In this document: positions 1 to 11,534 of the stretch, piece by piece
Numbering within the stretch: the stretch's first letter is position 1
Layout of the letters: each line of letters starts with the position of its first letter
DNA from: Hymenopellis radicata
Taxonomy: Eukaryota; Basidiomycota; Agaricomycetes; Agaricales; Physalacriaceae
Length of the DNA: 64,000 nt
Direction: 5' to 3'
Assembly: GCA_015501595.1 (NCBI GenBank)
Contig: JADNRX010000066.1
Location: 124,001-188,000, forward strand
The notes under the pieces: generated by a model
Seen by the model: the letters and a program-made list of their open reading frames with translations, nothing else
Database searches by the model: none
Told to the model about the DNA's origin: nothing
Position numbers and translations under genes: made by a program

Positions 1-1
1 C

Positions 2-88
2 CAAACTCCAAAGGATGTACGCTCTGTTCTGAACGCCATCGACGAGGAAGTAGAAAGATTGGTTTCGCAAGTTGAGTTTGCGTTGTAG
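2..88 (+). CDS. C-terminal end of an unidentified gene (partial)
   Basis: An open frame enters from the left edge and ends at a TAG (86-88), giving 28 residues rich in acidic and hydrophobic positions (…VLNAIDEEVERLVSQVEFAL), which could form an amphipathic helix. No family is recognised from so short a tail. The run of good codons up to a stop followed by AT-rich sequence suggests the real 3' end of a plus-strand gene, but chance cannot be excluded. Confidence 0.35.
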   Translation, partial: QTPKDVRSVLNAIDEEVERLVSQVEFAL

Positions 89-282
89 CCTCTTCCATTA
101 TTAATAAGTAAAGCCTCCCTTCAAAATTCCTGTGCGATGGTGTCATATAGCCGAGTTCAAATGAATGCTTCCGCAGTTATGAGCGATGAAAATAGTTCGA
201 GGGTAAACACGTTAGTACAGTCAAGCATTTCGGAATGGTAGAAGAGGACGTTCCCAAAAGCTCGTGTGCCACTAAAGTTTCC

Positions 283-468
283 TCAGCCTCCGAGATCCTT
301 CGTCGGATAGACGGCCCGTCGAGAAGTTGACGCCGCACGGGACAGAAAGACGGGAACCACAGTATAAAAAACCGGCATAAGCGCCTTGAGCTGTGTCACC
401 GAGAACACGGGTGCGACGAGCTTACGCTGGCGCTTGTGTTGTTCGCCTACTGAGCATTTTAGCAGCAT
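283..468 (-). pseudogene. Cytochrome P450 exon fragment (helix C region)
   Basis: The minus-strand frame contains GEQHKRQRKLVAPVFSVTQL followed by KALMPVFYTVV, the typical helix B'-C segment of fungal P450s (G-x-x-H-x-R-Q-R-K…P-x-F-S…L-x-x-L-x-P-x-F). The frame then loses P450 similarity and stops. No substrate-recognition, I-helix or haem-binding segments occur nearby in the expected order, so this is an isolated relic exon and not a gene. A second P450 relic lies at 4.55-5.3 kb; whether both come from one ancestral gene cannot be told. Confidence 0.6.
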
Positions 469-908
469 TCACGAACAATAACAAGCCTTGGTATCACACC
501 ATTCGTCGCTATACAATGGAGAGCGGCGATACTACAGATGTGTCCGGTCCGCGCTTCCAGACAACGACAACGGAGGTGCAAGTGCAGGTACTCATGATGA
601 TATTGGTGAGTCATTGATCTCTTCGCCACGAGTCCAGCTAATTCTTATGCCTTTTCACTTTCAGAACTGTCCGACGTGAAAGCAGGACATTACTGGTCGC
701 CGGGTGAACAGTCTATAAAGGAGAATGAAGATGCTGGGGATGCTCAGTGACCAAGTAGAAGGCTTGTAGTAGAAGGCAGTATAGACTTGTACCTCCTAGA
801 CTATCAATACAGTCTTGGGCTAATACATCATCAACGGCAGGACATCAAAATGTCGATTCAAATTTTGAAACAGCGGCTGTGCGCCACATGATGTATCAAG
901 ACTTTCTT

Positions 909-1747
909 TTATCCTTCGCGGGCCATACGCCATATGCTTAGTGGTGCAGAAACGCCAACAGATGTCACTGGCGCCAACAACGACGCCATCACTCCTCCCC
1001 CTTCCAAATTTGACCAAAGCATGAAGGACATGGTTGTCCAGACCACGTCGTATCCAATGGAGGATTGCGCTGGATGTGAATGCAGCGTAGACCACGCATC
1101 CATTAGGAACTTGGCGCCGGAACCCGAGCTCTCCCAAGCGGCGGCTGTGGTTTTTATGTGCATTGTCACCGCCGCCAGCAGATACATCCTGTACAATGAC
1201 TCGACCAGAACCCAGAACGTCATCGTTGCGGAGTTGACAAAGAATAGAGGAACCACGATAAGGCCGTGCATGATGAGAAGGTTGATGAGAAACGCGCTTT
1301 CGTCTGTGTATGGACTCCTGAAGACGCATGCAAGCGCGATGAAGGTGCTGACCCATAAAACTGGTGGGGCGAGGGAGGGCTCGAGAGGCTTATAGCCGCG
1401 CTGACGGGGAGATAGTATGATAGCAAGGTAGAAGAGATTGCTCACTACGGATATGGGACGAGTTGTCCAAGGAGCATGTACGCCCAGACATGTTTGACTC
1501 TGTAGCGACTGCCTATGCCGACCATTAACCCTTGAACGAAACCGAAATCATGAACGCCTACCTTGAAAGTACAGAAAGGCTGTCCAGAATCCGACAGTAA
1601 AGAGGCACAGCTGTTCGCTCCACCACCAATTCATCTTACCAAACGAAACTGCGGCCCACGCTTGCTCGAAGAGCGTCGTGTTAAGTAGCCAATCCGTGAG
1701 TCTGTCAAGGGGAGCCTCTGCTATTGAACTGGCGGTCGCTTCATAAT
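909..1747 (-). pseudogene. Multi-pass membrane protein, frameshifted
   Basis: The minus strand encodes a hydrophobic protein with about five to seven membrane segments. One exon (1562-1747) has W-rich sequence (MNWWWSEQLCLFTVGFWTAF); a 49-nt GT…AG intron (1513-1561) joins it to SRYRVKHVWAYMLLGQLV. The frame then breaks near 1455-1457, where one base seems to be missing, and resumes as SNLFYLAIILSP and continues to the stop at 909, with SSIGYDVVWTTMSFMLW near the end. The layout resembles uncharacterised fungal integral membrane proteins; no function is assigned. The N-terminal exon upstream of 1747 was not located. It could be a working gene with a sequencing error. Confidence 0.5.
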
Positions 1748-1832
1748 CTATAAAACTCCACTAAGTAGTCGGGTTATTTCCTTGTTCAATAAAAGGATGT
1801 CAATCGCCTACATGCATGAACTTGAACATATC

Positions 1833-2054
1833 TTATAGCGCATCATTTAGTGACCCCTTTTGCAAACACAAAAAAAAAAAACACGTACAAAACCATGAAG
1901 CTACTGTGAGACCGGAGAAGGCGAGCACCTTGCTTTTACTGGCTGCGCCAAACAGACCGCATATGATAGCCAGAAAGTAAGAGACAAATATTAAAAGCGC
2001 GATTAAACGTGCGTTTTCCATGTTGTACACGGGAAGATGGGGGCGGGAGATCAA
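1833..2054 (-). CDS. Possible small two-helix membrane protein
   Basis: A 73-codon minus-strand frame contains two hydrophobic stretches, LIALLIFVSYFLAIICGLFG and LTVASWFCTCFFFLCL, separated by a short basic loop. It lies upstream of the membrane protein at 909-1747 on the same strand and could be a separate small protein or a leading exon of that gene. The second methionine (MENARL…) is the more likely start. No family is recognised. Confidence 0.25.
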   Translation of the reverse strand: MISRPHLPVYNMENARLIALLIFVSYFLAIICGLFGAASKSKVLAFSGLTVASWFCTCFFFLCLQKGSLNDAL

Positions 2055-2305
2055 GAAACGGCGACACCGGGTAGCAGTAGCAATTAATGGTATCTACCAG
2101 TCTGCCTCGGTGGAGGGAATCAACATCGACCACCGAACTAATGAAGGATCTGCCTTGTACCATAAAGTAATACAGCGGGACTAAATCCAGAAGTTAGATA
2201 TCAACAAAACGTCCATCCAAAGTCTTGAACATTCATCTTCTCCCAGCATCGGTTGTCTCATCATCTTCATCAGTCGGCGTCTCAGTGGGCACTGAAGTCG
2301 TGGTT

Positions 2306-3760
2306 CTAGTCCTCGTGAGAGGCGGCGGCATCAGCACCACCGCACTCAGTCGGAATCTCAGCATCGACGGCGTTCCAAGGATCAGGATAAGCACACCCAG
2401 GAATAGGCGTAGGCGCCAACTTCGTCCCAGTCGCTAACGGCCCAGGCAGCGTATGCACACTCCCGGTCGACGTGAGGAAGCCCGTGACCGGAACATCCAC
2501 ACCGTTGATCTGCGCCGGGGGAAAAGGCGTCCCAGCAGCTGCAGCAGTGATAGTCCCAGCACCCGCGCCGCCCGTCATATACGGCTCATAGCGCCCGTCA
2601 AACTCTAGAAGACCACCACCACACTGCCCTTCGCCTTGCCGCAGCTGGTACGACCAAAGCGGGGCTGCACAGACCCGACGGCAGACTCGCCAATCTTCCA
2701 TGTCCAGAAGTAGTCCTTCAACGTGTATCTGTGCCTAGCTGCGTTCAACACCAGCCTTGGTCGAGTCATCCCACTTGGTCAGTCGCCCCCGTACGTCTGG
2801 GTGCCGCCGACCCCAGTGAGGAAGAGCCCACAGTCGTTGTACCCATTACTCCATTCGCCAGCATAGTTGAAGTCGAACGTGCCCGACAGCCTGACCGACT
2901 CATCCGCCCATGCACACGCTGTACCCACCCACACGCCGCGCCAGCGTAGGCGCCGGTTCCCGTAGCTATAGGGTCATCGAACGCGGATCCACTGAACGAA
3001 GTGTACGGGTGTCTGTCGAGGACAACGCGGTCGCTTCCAGCGAGGAACGCCTCCCACTGAGTCATGTCGGTTTCGAACCCATCGTGGATAGAAATATAGA
3101 ATCCCTTGCCCTCTCCAACACCGGTGATACCGCGTATTATGTCGTGCACCTCACGGCAGAAGGAGGTGAGTGCGTCGCGACCTGACGCCGATCACCGCCT
3201 CGTTCATGATACCAAACCTCTGCACAACGTCCTGATATTCCGGCTGGGAGACAAACTCGGTAATGATCCGGATGTAGTTGAGCGCTCCGTTGGCGATGCC
3301 CATAGGTCCGCACATGAAGCTGACTTGGCCACTGCCTTTGGCCGAGTGATTGTAACCTGAAACAATAATATTACTATTGAGCACAATGGAAGCTGTGGGA
3401 AAATGACATACCGCTCCGAGATCCAGGTATAGCATGCAGGTCGAGGTTAACGCGAAGACCGTATTTGCGTGCCCAAGACAAGGCTTTCAGGATATATCTA
3501 AACGATAAACAAATCAACCGTTACCCAACGATCGAAATACCAAAGGGCGGGACATACTTCCAGCAGACCTGTTCTAAAAAGGGCTCTCCGTCCCACTTGT
3601 CGACGGGCAAACGAACCCAGTTAAGACCCGCTCCCGCAATCTCGGCGAAGTCTTTCTCAGTCTAAAATTTGATTAGTGAAAGTGGCAAAGTGACCAGGGA
3701 GACATACAATGAACGTCTTGTAATGTTCCTCAAGCTGATTCAGACCACAACCAGCCGTGT
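2306..3760 (-). pseudogene. GH5 exo-beta-1,3-glucanase (EXG type), degenerate
   Basis: Several minus-strand exons together spell a secreted fungal glycoside hydrolase family 5 exo-1,3-glucanase. Visible segments in order are TEKDFAEIAGAGLNWVRLPV, ARKYGLRVNLDLHAIPGS, the acid/base region FGIMNEAVIGV (about 3192-3215), ISIHDGFETDMTQWEAF, DRHPYTSF, the nucleophile region AGEWSNGYNDCG (about 2838-2866) and the C-terminal MTGGAGAGTI. Introns such as the one at about 3363-3415 look normal. The frame breaks at least twice: near 2780 a Trp codon has lost one base, and between about 2640 and 2660 the KDYFFWTWKIGES frame shifts to APLWSYQL. The usual Trp-rich stretch after SYQL is shortened. The N-terminal third is not recognisable. 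The known role is trimming cell-wall beta-1,3-glucan. Confidence 0.75.
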
Positions 3761-4553
3761 CCGCCGCAGATCAACATCTCGTACCTCAGAGCCGAGTCGA
3801 GATCTTCGGCTAGTGTTGGAACGAGGTGATGGAGCCTTCGACGTTGCCAAGTTCAATTCTGTGTGTCAATTCAGAGCCAGACATCACGAAAGCTAGAGCA
3901 AGAACGCCTCACCCGAGCAGAGCGCGGCAGCGCAGGGTTCCCTGCTCGAAGCACTCAGAACTGTGGGGTCCAAAACGGTCAAAATTCACGCACTTTGTTC
4001 AGAACTCAGCAGCCTGTCCAGCGAGGGCATCTACGCCGTCTTCGTCTTCGTCTTCGCTGATTCGTTGTCGCATTTCTAATGCATTCTAATCCTGAAGAAG
4101 GTCGCATTGGTCGCCCTCACGTTGAATGTGAAAATTGAAGTTGGAGCACGTCGTGGTTGAAGGCAGAGGATCAACTTCCTCATTGGGCGCGCTGTGGTCG
4201 GACGTTGAAAAATAAACGGCCTTACCCGCGTTATAGGTACTCTTATGTCGTGAGGCAGTAACCTCGCGAGAAAGTCCCATGAATCGTTATTCGAGGTATG
4301 GACAGGAATTGAACAGGATGATTCCCTTGATGACAAGAGTCGGTAATTAATGGCTGTTCTAACGACGTTTCATGGTGGAAGCATTGGGCGTCGGTGTGAT
4401 CGACGTAACACCACGTCCTTTCAGGCGCTGGGCTCCATAGTGCCCTCCAAAAAGATAACAGCAATTGAAATTATTGAATAGTGATGCACTACAGACATGC
4501 GATGTCTAAGTCGCCCATGGGCATCACAAACAATGACACAAGTAAAGGGATAC
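3761..4553. other. No recognisable gene
   Basis: The stretch between the GH5 relic and the P450 relic has only short overlapping frames on both strands. It may hold the decayed N-terminus of the GH5 gene, but no conserved GH5 motif is readable. Confidence 0.4.
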
Positions 4554-5300
4554 TTAACAGGCCGGCGGTGTAATGCTCGGCCGCAGCGGCATCTGGATGC
4601 CCTCCCTCATCTTGCCCTTCACAAAAGGGAGCATGAGCCCCGACGGCGCACGCTTGATTTCGATGTCCTTAGGGAACGTGAACTTGAAGTTTCCAGCATC
4701 TCAAACGGTGTAGCCATGGGATAGGAATCGCCAGCCGATACATCCGCGTATGCCTGGTGGGTCGTTAGTCAAGGAAAGCGAAGCATGAGAGACGTACTGA
4801 AATTAGTCTATAAAACGTTGAGCATGCAATGGCACGATAGGAACTACGAAGGAACACGGTTATCACTGGGCTGTGTCTGCGCCTCCACGAAGCAGTCAGG
4901 ATTCCACCCGTTTGTCTTTGCCCCATATCGACGGATTCCTGCACAAGCACGAGGTCACTCGCGAATGATCAGGTTCACGGAACAGACCTGTTATAAGACA
5001 ACACATGAAACAATTTGTCCTTTCTCGACGGGTATCTGGGTCAAATGGCCACCATCCTTCGTAACTACGGCCTCAGAAAGAGGGATCACATCGTCGCACG
5101 TCACCTTCTGGTTGAGCGTGTGCACGATTGCGTGAAGACGCAGGCTTTCATAATGTCGTGTTAGTCGGAGCAAACACAGCCGGTGGAAAAGAACACGTAC
5201 CTTGAGAATGGTGTTGAGGAATGGAAGGCCGTCGTAGTCCTGCGTACTGAATGGACCATCCCAAACTCTTTCACGGAACGGCAATTTCCTGTATTTGGTT
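4554..5300 (-). pseudogene. Cytochrome P450 C-terminal half, frameshifted
   Basis: Minus-strand exons give, in order, DGLPFLNTILK, SLRLHAIVHTLNQKVTCDDV, IPLSEAVVTKDGGHLTQIPV, RNPSIWGKDKRVE, the haem-binding segment GIRGCIGWRF with its Cys ligand (about 4725-4754) and a C-terminal exon ending IQMPLRPSITPPAC at a TAA (4554-4556). These match the K-helix, PERF-like, haem-ligand and tail regions of basidiomycete P450s such as the CYP5150-like families. The frame is lost right after the haem motif and between the exons, so no complete enzyme can be produced. The N-terminal half is missing or too decayed to recognise. Confidence 0.65.
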
Positions 5301-6043
5301 CGATGTTAAGGACAGAGCTCCCAGGAGAAGATAGAAGACGTACGCGATTTGTGTTCACTAAACCTGCGCTTCTTGTCCTCTGCTCAGACTGCTCCGTTGG
5401 TGGGAACTGATATTGTGACTGTCAGATGAAATATCTAATGGAAGGGGGAAACGCACCAAGAAGACTCCAGATGTCCTTCTCAGTGATGGAATCCAGATCA
5501 GAGGTAGTGATGTTCTCACTCGCCGCCCGGGCTTCACGTGCACAACACTTAATGTATGTATCTTGGAAATGCCGGAAGTGTTTGTCGTATGAATGAGGTT
5601 CACGTAGGCAGTTACAGTTTCAGCACTGACAACTCAAATGCTTAACGTGTTGACTTCAACGAGAGTGTTTAAGACTCACAAAGGCAAGCAGGGACGACAA
5701 GGCCATGAATCCAAGTAAATCGCACGTAAAGAAGCCGTGTCGAGCGTGGTCGACGTCGAAGTTGCGGCCTTGAAGCAAGGCAAGATCTAGGTAGAAGGAG
5801 GTGGGATATTAGTCACTGTGTTCATCACTGTCAGTTGAACACGCTGCGCACCTTCAAACCGTGAAATCACGGACACTGCCGTCGTGGTAAGTGCAAGCAA
5901 CGAAGGTCTAGAGCAAGAATGAGTCGACGGTCAAACCTACGACTAGCCATATGAACCGAGTCAATAACAACCGAGGTAGAGGGCTTCACACTTCCGTCGG
6001 CGCGCAAATGCTGTAGCCGTCTTTGATATCCGTGAGAGGGGAT

Positions 6044-6140
6044 TCAAAGTTGAACGTGAGAGAACACGTACACTGGAGTGGAGAACGACACGTATTTGAG
6101 GATGGTGTTGAAATCTATTGACAAGCTTAGTGGATACTGA
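6044..6140 (-). pseudogene. Second copy of the P450 FNTILK exon
   Basis: The minus strand reads SIDFNTILKYVSF, parallel to LPFLNTILKVRVLF in the P450 relic at about 5200; the two DNA stretches share an ACGTA…TTGAGRATGGTGTTGA core (about 5195-5220 and 6086-6110). It is best read as a duplicated exon of the same P450 or as the remains of a tandem P450 copy. Confidence 0.35.
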
Positions 6141-6526
6141 CAATCCGCGAAAAGTGAGTGTCCTCGTGCCCGCGGTACGCAGTTTTGCAATTTGCTGTAA
6201 CCGGCCCGCTGGTCGCCGGAAGTGATCTGGCGCTTGTCAGTCATCTTCAAAATGTCCCTCGCACATTTCGCTTCAGTAATGGAGACACGCCTGCTCAAGT
6301 TCTAATGGACAACGCCACCCAGTCTTGTCCATGATTTTTATACAGCTCCGTTGTCGGTACGCACATTCACAAGACTGATTAAAAGCTAAACTAACCTTCC
6401 TCTGCTTCGGTTGCAGATCCATTACCATAGTAACCTGATAGTAACTTACAGTATATACATGAAATTCAAACAATCGTCGACTGAAGCCCCTCTGTTACCA
6501 TTAGCCTTTCTCCGTCGTCCAACGAC

Positions 6527-7425
6527 ATGCCCCATGATAATGGAGGCTGCTCGAAACTACAACAAACGGCGAAGACTACTTCTCAGCTTGTCAAGAAGGT
6601 ATGCCCCTCCGCCATCATCGTGCGACGACACTTACTTTCCCCAACAGTACAAGTCCTTCGTTCAACCTCTCTCCACCGACGAGATCGAGTCACTCTACCA
6701 AGACGCCATCAACCTTCCCACTGACCAGCAGGACGTCATCCCCGAAGCCCTACGCGCCATTCTCGTTTTCCACGCAATTCCAACCGTCCCAAGTCGCACC
6801 CTCGGCCGCAGAGGAAAAGTCAACGGGGTAGACATCGCCGACTGGGATATCCGCCCGCTCCCATTCGACCACGCAGTACGTGCCCGCACAATATCATCCT
6901 TTCCTCTACCCATCGTCAGCGCAGTGTGCGACATGCACAGATCGCAGTATCCCGTGTCACTTTAAGCGCCGAAAACAAAAGGGGCGGAAGAAGTGCCGGG
7001 AGTGTCAGCTGCTCGACAAGGTATGCCGCCCTGGAGGTCTAGGTAGCAGCTCGTCTCGCGCGATAGAGGCACCACCCTCTACATCAGGCGCGCGAAGTGC
7101 CAGCAGGCATCGTGCGAATGGTTCCGATCCTGGCGATAGACGTTCGTCAAAGCGGCCCCGTACTGTTGGCTATACTCCGTCTACGTCCTTCGTCATGGAC
7201 CCCTTTGCACACTTGAGCAAGGAAACACTGTTGGAGGTTGTGAAGGATCTTCAGGCAAAGGTTAATGAGACGAACACGGAGGAGTCCGAGCTGGAGGGTT
7301 TGGCAAAAGACAAGGAGATTTTGGTATTGAAGAAGGAGATGAGCAGGATGAAGAAGGATTTTAAGGTGGTGTTTGATAATGCTCTGAGCACTGCAGACGG
7401 GTTGAAGAAGAAGTATTGTCTTTGA
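6527..7425 (+). CDS. Cys-cluster protein with C-terminal coiled coil (266 aa, three exons)
   Basis: Exons at 6527-6598, 6648-6875 and 6925-7425 join in frame through two canonical 49-nt introns, giving 266 residues from an ATG to a TGA. The middle carries the Cys-rich run CATCTDRSIPCHF…CRECQLLDKVC, a C-x2-C…C…C-x2-C…C arrangement that could bind zinc and sits next to a basic RRKQKGRKK segment, suggesting a nuclear or nucleic-acid-binding protein. A Ser/Arg-rich linker follows, then a DPFAHLSKETLLEVVKDL motif and a heptad-like coiled coil ending LKKKYCL. The motif and coiled coil recur in the gene at 47588-48106. It resembles, but is not clearly, a fungal Zn2Cys6 factor: spacing differs from the C-x2-C-x6-C pattern. 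No function is assigned. Confidence 0.7.
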
Positions 7426-7960
7426 TGAATGACAGTCTCCCCGTATTTTCACAATGACCTGCTTATCTTTCCCAAGACGTTTTATTGATACTCCTTGTTC
7501 TCATACATCTTGTTTGCATCTTGTTTTCCACTTCTGTTATCTATAGTGGCCTCTGTTTCTGATCATGGATCGCTATATTTGTATCCCGGGAAGAGCCTAG
7601 CGTTGGTGCCATCTCGAGACGGTAAGTATAGGTATCGATGACTTTGATTGCGCCCATGCTGTCCTTACATCCGTCACCGTCTCAAAGCCTCGTTGGATCA
7701 ATAAACCGATTTTTTAACTGTGCTGCGCGTGAACCCATGTTTTTGGACTCATATTGCAGTAATTAGCGTGTTGTTAGGGTGGCGGAGCGGTCAGCGCTAT
7801 GGTAGTGGGACGGCGGGGTGCCATAAATATTGGGTCCGTTTGCTGTTGATAATTTGCGCGTCTCATTCCCCCAGGCCTCTCAAGGCTCAACTCCTTGGCT
7901 TGCCTCAGCGCAAGTTGGCATCCACCGCCCAGTATCGCAATTATCGATCCTTCGCAGTCT
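7426..7960. other. Intergenic, 5' flank of the hAT gene
   Basis: No gene is readable here. The stretch has T-rich and C-rich tracts after the Cys-cluster gene and should contain the 5' end of the hAT element, but no convincing terminal inverted repeat or 8-bp target duplication could be paired by eye with the sequence after 18375. Confidence 0.4.
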
Positions 7961-10900
7961 ATGGGGCCCCAGAGGTTCTCAATTGCACTTCCTCCTCCCG
8001 CCAGCACTTCCCACGTGCCTCCCATCCCGTCTGGCGGTCATCATGCTTCACCCTCGGGTGCGCCTTCCCAGCCTGGCATGCATTATGCTGTTGCCCCGGC
8101 GCCGCCTTCCCAGGGTGTGTATTACCCTCCACCTCCACCTGGATTTTACCCTCCTCCACAACATTTCTATCACGTTCCACCCGCCAATCTGCCACCCCAG
8201 CTTTTCGCCGATCACAACTCTTCAGAGCCCTCAACATCGAGGCGAGGCAGAAGCGGAAGTCGACTGGCGGCCAAGCCGGTAGGCCTGGTACTAAACGCGT
8301 TGCGACTGGAACAGCTCCCAACGAAAATCGTCGGCCATCTCTATTTCCAGACACAGGCTGGTCTTCCGCCTATGAACATGCTGATACATTCCCCCCTCTG
8401 ATGGACACTCGACTCTTTCGCGCCGCAACAAGTGAGACTGCAGAGAGCCGTGCTGCTAGCCATGTCTGGTGGTTTGTCCAGTCCGGATCGAGCCATGTCC
8501 TCGTCCCACTTTCGAGCTTTCCAAGACGCGTCCGAAGGATGTCGATGGAACGCGTGTGGCTTGTCGTTTGTGCCCGTAAGTGCTCTCTTTATCTACATTC
8601 CAGAATTCTGAGTTTTCCTAGTGCGGACAACTATCGCCATTGGAAGAATAGTAACAGCGGATCCGTAACACGGATCGTCAAGCACTTGCAGGCTGACCAC
8701 TATCGTGTGTGGTCCGAGACGTGTCGCGTCGAACATCTGAAGCATGCCGATACGTTGGGTTGTTGTTGTTGTTGTTGTTAAACAGCCGATTGGCCCACAG
8801 GACCGATGACAAAGTGGGCTCGTCGGATGTGCCCAGAGTATATAGCCCCGACGACTTCAGCATGGACGGGCTCCAGGAACGCATGGTTAGAGTCTTTGCG
8901 GCGGCAGATCTCGTAGGATTTCTTTTGCTCTATTTAATTCATTGTTCACTAACAAGTGAACTTCTTTTTTTGCATCAGTATCAGGTCGTCTTTCGAATGA
9001 AGATCTACCGCATCGCCAGTCTCTCACAAAGTTGATCTTCCAAGTCTTCGGGCATGCATATCAAGATATTATTGCGGACCTCGCGGTATGATTTCTCAGT
9101 CTTTTCTTGTCCTGAAGTTGCTGAGTGTTGGATGTAGCGTGCCATTGGTCGCATTGCCTGGACATCCGACGTGTGGACGCGAGGGATCCTGCAGGGATAT
9201 ATGGCGATCACGGCTCATTTCCTAACTCTCGAAAACGGCCAGTTCACACTGCAATCTCGTCTCGTGGCGTTCCGCTATGTTCCCTGTGCTCATGATGGAG
9301 AAGGTGGCAAAAGTCTTCGTGCAAGTTCTCGATGAGCTGAAGGTTTCGCACCGTGTAAGTATATTCCGCTTCTGTTCTGTCTGATCACTGAATTTGCTTT
9401 AGGTTTCAGCCATCACTCTCGACAGTACGGAACCATGATGGCCGCAGTCGAGCGGATTCTCAAGGAGCGCGGAATTGATTTCGATAAGGATGCTAATCGT
9501 GTCCGACATATTGTCCGGTCAACATGCACTTATTGTATTGGCTAGCTGCTTCCCGCATTGCATCAATCTCGCCGTCAAAGCGGGTCTTGATTATCTGACA
9601 GTCGTCGACGCTGACGACGAGGAGTTGGATGGTTGTGATCTTGGACTTGACGAGGGTTTCGAGGACTTGATTCTGGATGCCGGCTATCAATGGGAGCTCG
9701 AGCGGGACATCATTGCGAAAGTCCGCAAGCTTGTCGCCGCATGTCGTGCTAGCGGGCCTCGTCGGGAGAAACTGGCCGACACAATCAGGGAAGGAAACAA
9801 GGAAGGCTGGTGGATTGACATTGCGAACCGGACGGAGACGTTGCGTGTCCTGGCGCTACTTCGCGATGTCGATACGAGGTGGTCGTCCATCTATTACATG
9901 GTTGATTGTCTCCTTTTACTTTATCCGGTAATGTGCCATTCGATATCTGAGAGCTGCCTTGCTCATACTAATTGTTAGGCTGTTGACAAGTTCATCACCA
10001 GTTCGGATAGTGCGGAGATGAAAAGTCTGCTCCTTGACCGTCTCCAAATCCCGATTCTACGAGAGATACAGCTATTTCTATTCGCTTTTCACTCTGTTCA
10101 GGAGCTTGGCTCTGCCGAAAAGACGCCCACACTATCCATCGTTCTTCCTCTCTTCGAGAAGCTGCTGCTCAACCTTCGAAAACTTCCAGACAGGGTGCCG
10201 AACCTTGTATGTGACATCAAAGGATCTCTGCGAAGGCTTCAGGAGTACAACGACCTCATTCGTCACAATCCTGTATACAGGCTAGCAATGTGTAAGTTTC
10301 TAGCCGGCTTTTATTCATCGGTTAACTGACAATCTGACCAGTTATCAACCACCGATCTAAGTTCACCTGGATCGACGCGAATTGCTCTCCCGAGGAAGTA
10401 CAACAAGCCCGGGAACAAATCAAGGATGCAGTATGTGGATTTCTTTGCCGATGATACAACGACAGCCTAACCTTCGCATCCCCCGTAGATGCTTAAATCT
10501 CAACGTGCAATCCGACAAGAGGCCAAAGATATAGGTCGGAAGTGCTTCGCGGCGTCATCAGCCAGTGCTGCCGCGAGCGCTCAGACTGCGGGAGAAGAGC
10601 GTCTTGACCGTCTCACTCGCGAGCTCTCCTCAAACTCATTGTCACTCTCTCGATGCTCAATTCTTTCTGACTCGGAACCCGAGCCAGAGGTTGATCCAAC
10701 ACCAGAGCCTTCTGAAGAGCAGAGTCGTGCGGAACAAGAGGCTGGCGAAGTCGCAGTGAACCTCGAGTTTAATCGCTGGATTGGGTCTGGAATTCTGACC
10801 GGCGCCGAAGTCAAAGACTACGGCACCCTCCACCGGTGGCAGGTAGGTACTATACGGTTCTTCTGCCACAACTGACTCGTCTGTTCTGTAGAAGGATCAA

Positions 10901-11130
10901 CTTACTTTCCCCATCATCTTCCGCCTCACTCTCGATATTTTACCCATCCAGGCTTCGGCTGTTCCTTGCGAACAGGCTTCTCATCGAGCAAGAATACAGA
11001 CTCAGATAATCGCTCACAGATGTCCCCGGCGTTGATGGAAGTCCTTCAGGTGTTAGGCGCTGTTCCGGGGTGAACGATTGACGTTCGCCGATGCGTGGGT
11101 CGCTCGCGATAGCGAGAAGATGGAGACTGT
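7961..11130 (+). pseudogene. hAT transposase gene, main part (interrupted by LTR element)
   Basis: From an ATG at 7961 comes a Pro-rich N-terminus, then a basic KRKSTGGQAG stretch in a shifted frame, a BED-type zinc finger (VACRLC…WKNSNSGSVTRIVKHLQADH, about 8530-8700), the hAT core (CFPHCINLAVKAGLDYL, DVDTRWSSIYYM) and the C-terminal dimerisation domain (QLTFPIIFRLTLDILPIQAS then AVPCE…FSSSKNTDSDNRSQMSPALM). Introns before VDKFIT, FINHRS, MLKSQR and KDQLTF are canonical. Single-base losses disrupt the frame near 10975 and 11055. The last 33 codons lie after the LTR insertion, at 18272-18375. The known role of the family is cut-and-paste transposition with 8-bp target duplication. Confidence 0.8.
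8758..8779. repeat. TGT trinucleotide microsatellite
   Basis: About seven tandem TGT units directly follow the BED-finger exon of the hAT gene and end in TAAACAG, which could act as a polypyrimidine-like acceptor region. Confidence 0.8.
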
Positions 11131-11394
11131 TGTAGAGTCGTAGAAGTCTCTGAGTGCAGCGTGAGATGTCTATCGAGTAGTGCGTGTGTGCGTGCGTGTC
11201 GTGCTTGAATGGATATACAATTCTAGTGGCTACGACACGACAGTATGAGAGTAAGTCAGTAATGAAAGAAAGAGATATCCATGAATAACATCAAAGGGAA
11301 CATGAGGTAAGGGTAAGTGATCTAATCTACAAGTCCAAGCTTATCGTGTCCGCGAGTTACCGACTGTGCGCCCAGCGCGAGGCGCGAACCTACA
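11131..11394 (-). repeat. 3' LTR of the gypsy element
   Basis: This 264-bp direct repeat has TGTAG/CTACA ends. It is identical to the right LTR except at 11280 and includes a TG-rich stretch (GTGCGTGTGTGCGTGCGTGT). Confidence 0.95.
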
Positions 11395-11534
11395 TCCCAT
11401 ACAAACTTAGAATATCAACCTCCGGGTTGATCCACTCGATCTGTGATCCGACGAGAAAAATTGCCAGCTCCGATCACTCCTTGTCCGTAACCATCACATC
11501 GTCGTCGAGTCCATCATCGACGATGCCAGCAAGG

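Noticed and set aside
820..1395. 178-codon minus and 153-codon plus frames over the membrane-protein gene
   Set aside because: They overlap the hydrophobic frame 909-1445 and have the composition of frame shadows.
7147..7452. 101-codon minus-strand Leu-rich frame
   Set aside because: It is the antisense of the coiled-coil exon of the 6.5-kb gene.
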